Source of the DNA: Planctomycetota bacterium | GTDB taxonomy: Bacteria > Planctomycetota > UBA1135 > UBA2386 | Length of the DNA: 6,024 nt | Direction of reading: 5' to 3' | NCBI GenBank assembly: GCA_023433825.1 | Contig: JAEYTU010000291.1 | Location: forward strand, 1-6,024 | In this document: one piece after another, positions 4,810 through 6,024 of the stretch | Numbering within the stretch: position 1 is the first letter of the stretch | Layout of the letters: each line of letters begins with the position of its first letter | The notes under the pieces: model-generated | What the model was told of the DNA's origin: nothing | The model's input: only the letters and a program-made list of their open reading frames with translations | Databases searched by the model: none | Made by a program: the position numbers and the translations under genes

Positions 4810-6024
4810 ATGACGTTCGTGTCGTTGCTGGTTCGGTCGGGACTGCGCCATCACCGGCGGCGGCCGCTGCAGACCGCGCTCGCCGTGTTCGGGATCGCCG
4901 TCGGTGTCGCGCTGGTCGTCGCATTGCGCTCGTCGCTGGCGACGGCGGAAGCGGCGTTCGATCGCGCGGCGGAGACCGTGGCGGGCACGGCGACGCACGT
5001 CGTGACCGGCGGGCCGGACGGCCTCGACGAACGTGACCACGACCGGCTCGTGCGCGAACTCGGCCTGCGCGGCGCCGCACCGTCCGTCGGCGGCGTCGTT
5101 CGCGTCGCCGACGCCGAACGCCGGATCGTGCTGCGCGCGATCGGGGTCGATCCGCTCGCCGAACGCGCGGTTCGACCGTGGGCGGCGCCTGGCTCCGGCG
5201 ACACGACCGCCGACGTCGCGCAGTGGACGGCGTTCCTGACGACACCCGGCGCATTCGTCGCAACGGCGGCGACGCTCGCGCGCTTGACCCTCTCGGTCGG
5301 CGACACGCTGCCGTTGAAGGTCGGCGGATTGCGCGCGGACGCGGTCTGCGTCGGCGTGATCGCCTCCGGCGGTGCGCTCGAAGCCGGTCTCGACGACGTT
5401 CTGGTCACGCGCCTCGCGACGGCGCAGGAGTGGTTTCGCCGCGTCGGCCGGATCGACCGGATCGATCTGCGACTCGTGCCCGAACTGCTGCCGGACGGCG
5501 CCGATCCGGCGGTGATCGCATCGCGGATCGCGGCGACGCTCGGACCGGCGGCGCGGATCGAACCGGCCGGTGCCGAAGCCGGGACGCTCGGACGGCTGAC
5601 GCAGTCGTTCCGGACGAACCTTCAGGCGCTCGGCCTGCTGTCGCTGTTCGTCGCGGCACTTCTGGTCCACGCAACGATGCGCTTCGCCGTCGTCACGCGC
5701 CGGCGAACGTTCGGCGTGCTGCGTGCGCTCGGCGTCGACGCGGCGCGAATTCGCGGCCTCGTCGTCGGCGAGGCCGCGGTCATGGGGCTCGTCGGCAGCG
5801 TGATCGGCGCGTGCGGCGGGCTGCTGCTCGCGCGCGCGATGATCGGACCGCTCGTCGCGACGATGAACGACCACTACGCGACGTTCTCGCTGCACGGCGT
5901 CGCGACCGATTACGGCGTGCTGGCGCTCGGCGTCGGCCTCGGGGTCGGTGTCGCGATCGTCTCGGCCGTCGGCGCCGCACACGAGGCGTCGCGCGTTCCG
6001 CCGCGGGAGGCGCTCGTTCCGGTG
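4810..6024 (+). CDS. FtsX/MacB-family ABC transporter permease, 3' truncated by window edge
   Basis: The membrane partner of the preceding ATPase. Translated by hand from ATG 4810, the frame stays open for 405 codons to the window end, with no stop. After a basic start (LRHHRRRPLQ) a first membrane helix spans about residues 20-40. A large extracytoplasmic domain (about 41-268) begins with ATHVVTGGPDGLDE, and includes LSVGDTLPLKVGGLRADAV, a MacB periplasmic-core-like segment. Helices follow at about 270-290, 318-345 and 368-391. RRRTFGVLRALGVDAARIRG (298-317) is the typical cytoplasmic coupling segment of FtsX-fold permeases. ASRVPPREALV (393-403) resembles the junction after the first FtsX domain in 10-TM permeases of the YbbP/AttFG type, so a second half may follow; this is inference. 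A 4-TM protein ending just past the edge is the alternative. The start lies 4 bp after the ATPase stop. GAGG (4804-4807) is too close to the ATG to be a good ribosome-binding site. Confidence 0.9.
   Translation, partial: MTFVSLLVRSGLRHHRRRPLQTALAVFGIAVGVALVVALRSSLATAEAAFDRAAETVAGTATHVVTGGPDGLDERDHDRLVRELGLRGAAPSVGGVVRVADAERRIVLRAIGVDPLAERAVRPWAAPGSGDTTADVAQWTAFLTTPGAFVATAATLARLTLSVGDTLPLKVGGLRADAVCVGVIASGGALEAGLDDVLVTRLATAQEWFRRVGRIDRIDLRLVPELLPDGADPAVIASRIAATLGPAARIEPAGAEAGTLGRLTQSFRTNLQALGLLSLFVAALLVHATMRFAVVTRRRTFGVLRALGVDAARIRGLVVGEAAVMGLVGSVIGACGGLLLARAMIGPLVATMNDHYATFSLHGVATDYGVLALGVGLGVGVAIVSAVGAAHEASRVPPREALVPV

Noticed and set aside
4802..4813. ATG at 4802 overlapping the ATPase stop as a permease start
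   Set aside because: It is in another frame and stops after three codons (ATG AGG TCA TGA). The ATG at 4810 opens the long permease frame.
3880..5982. Minus-strand open frame of 700 codons opposite the ABC genes
   Set aside because: The composition is low-complexity Arg/Ala/Asp, it has no domain, and the opposite strand carries an ATPase with every motif intact plus its permease.

Overview
The window is very GC-rich (44 of 60 bases are G or C in the hand-counted stretch 4201-4260). Third codon positions are dominated by G and C, and almost no gene start has a Shine-Dalgarno site. All six protein genes lie on the + strand and the coding density is high. The lineage cannot be proved from this sequence. 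A secreted protein joining HEAT-like helices to a VWA domain, with a Trp-rich 'AWQAWW' segment, is a style I associate with Planctomycetota. The absent Shine-Dalgarno sites fit that reading, but Myxococcota or another large-genome, GC-rich phylum is possible.

Layout, left to right. (1) 2-1255: the C-terminal part of a GAF / AAA+ / Fis-type-HTH sigma-54 enhancer-binding regulator, cut by the left edge. (2) 1314-1718: a complete homotetramer-type cytidine deaminase (cdd). (3) 1829-3151: a secreted HEAT-like plus VWA protein of 440 aa. (4) 3209-4111: a 300-aa deoxyribose-phosphate aldolase (deoC) that resembles the long, eukaryotic-type DERA. (5) 4104-4805: an ABC ATPase of the LolD/MacB/YbbA type that starts at a GTG inside the end of deoC. 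(6) 4810 to the right edge: its FtsX/MacB-family permease, cut by the window end.

How the genes may work together. cdd and deoC are both steps of pyrimidine (deoxy)nucleoside salvage: deamination of cytidine or deoxycytidine, and cleavage of deoxyribose-5-phosphate to acetaldehyde and glyceraldehyde-3-phosphate. The secreted VWA gene sits between them and has no known role in that pathway. deoC, the ATPase and the permease are packed as one apparent transcription unit (8-bp overlap, then a 4-bp gap). The ATPase/permease pair probably forms a mechanotransmission or lipoprotein/substrate-release type ABC system at the inner membrane.

Non-coding content is small: gaps of 58, 110, 57 and 4 bp. 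They hold several inverted repeats, two of which place a stop codon in the hairpin loop, an exact 15-bp tandem duplication directly before deoC, and weak promoter-like hexamers. No gap exceeds 300 bases. I see no tRNA, rRNA, CRISPR array, insertion sequence or convincing minus-strand gene. The region looks like ordinary chromosome, and I do not claim a new defence or mobile system.
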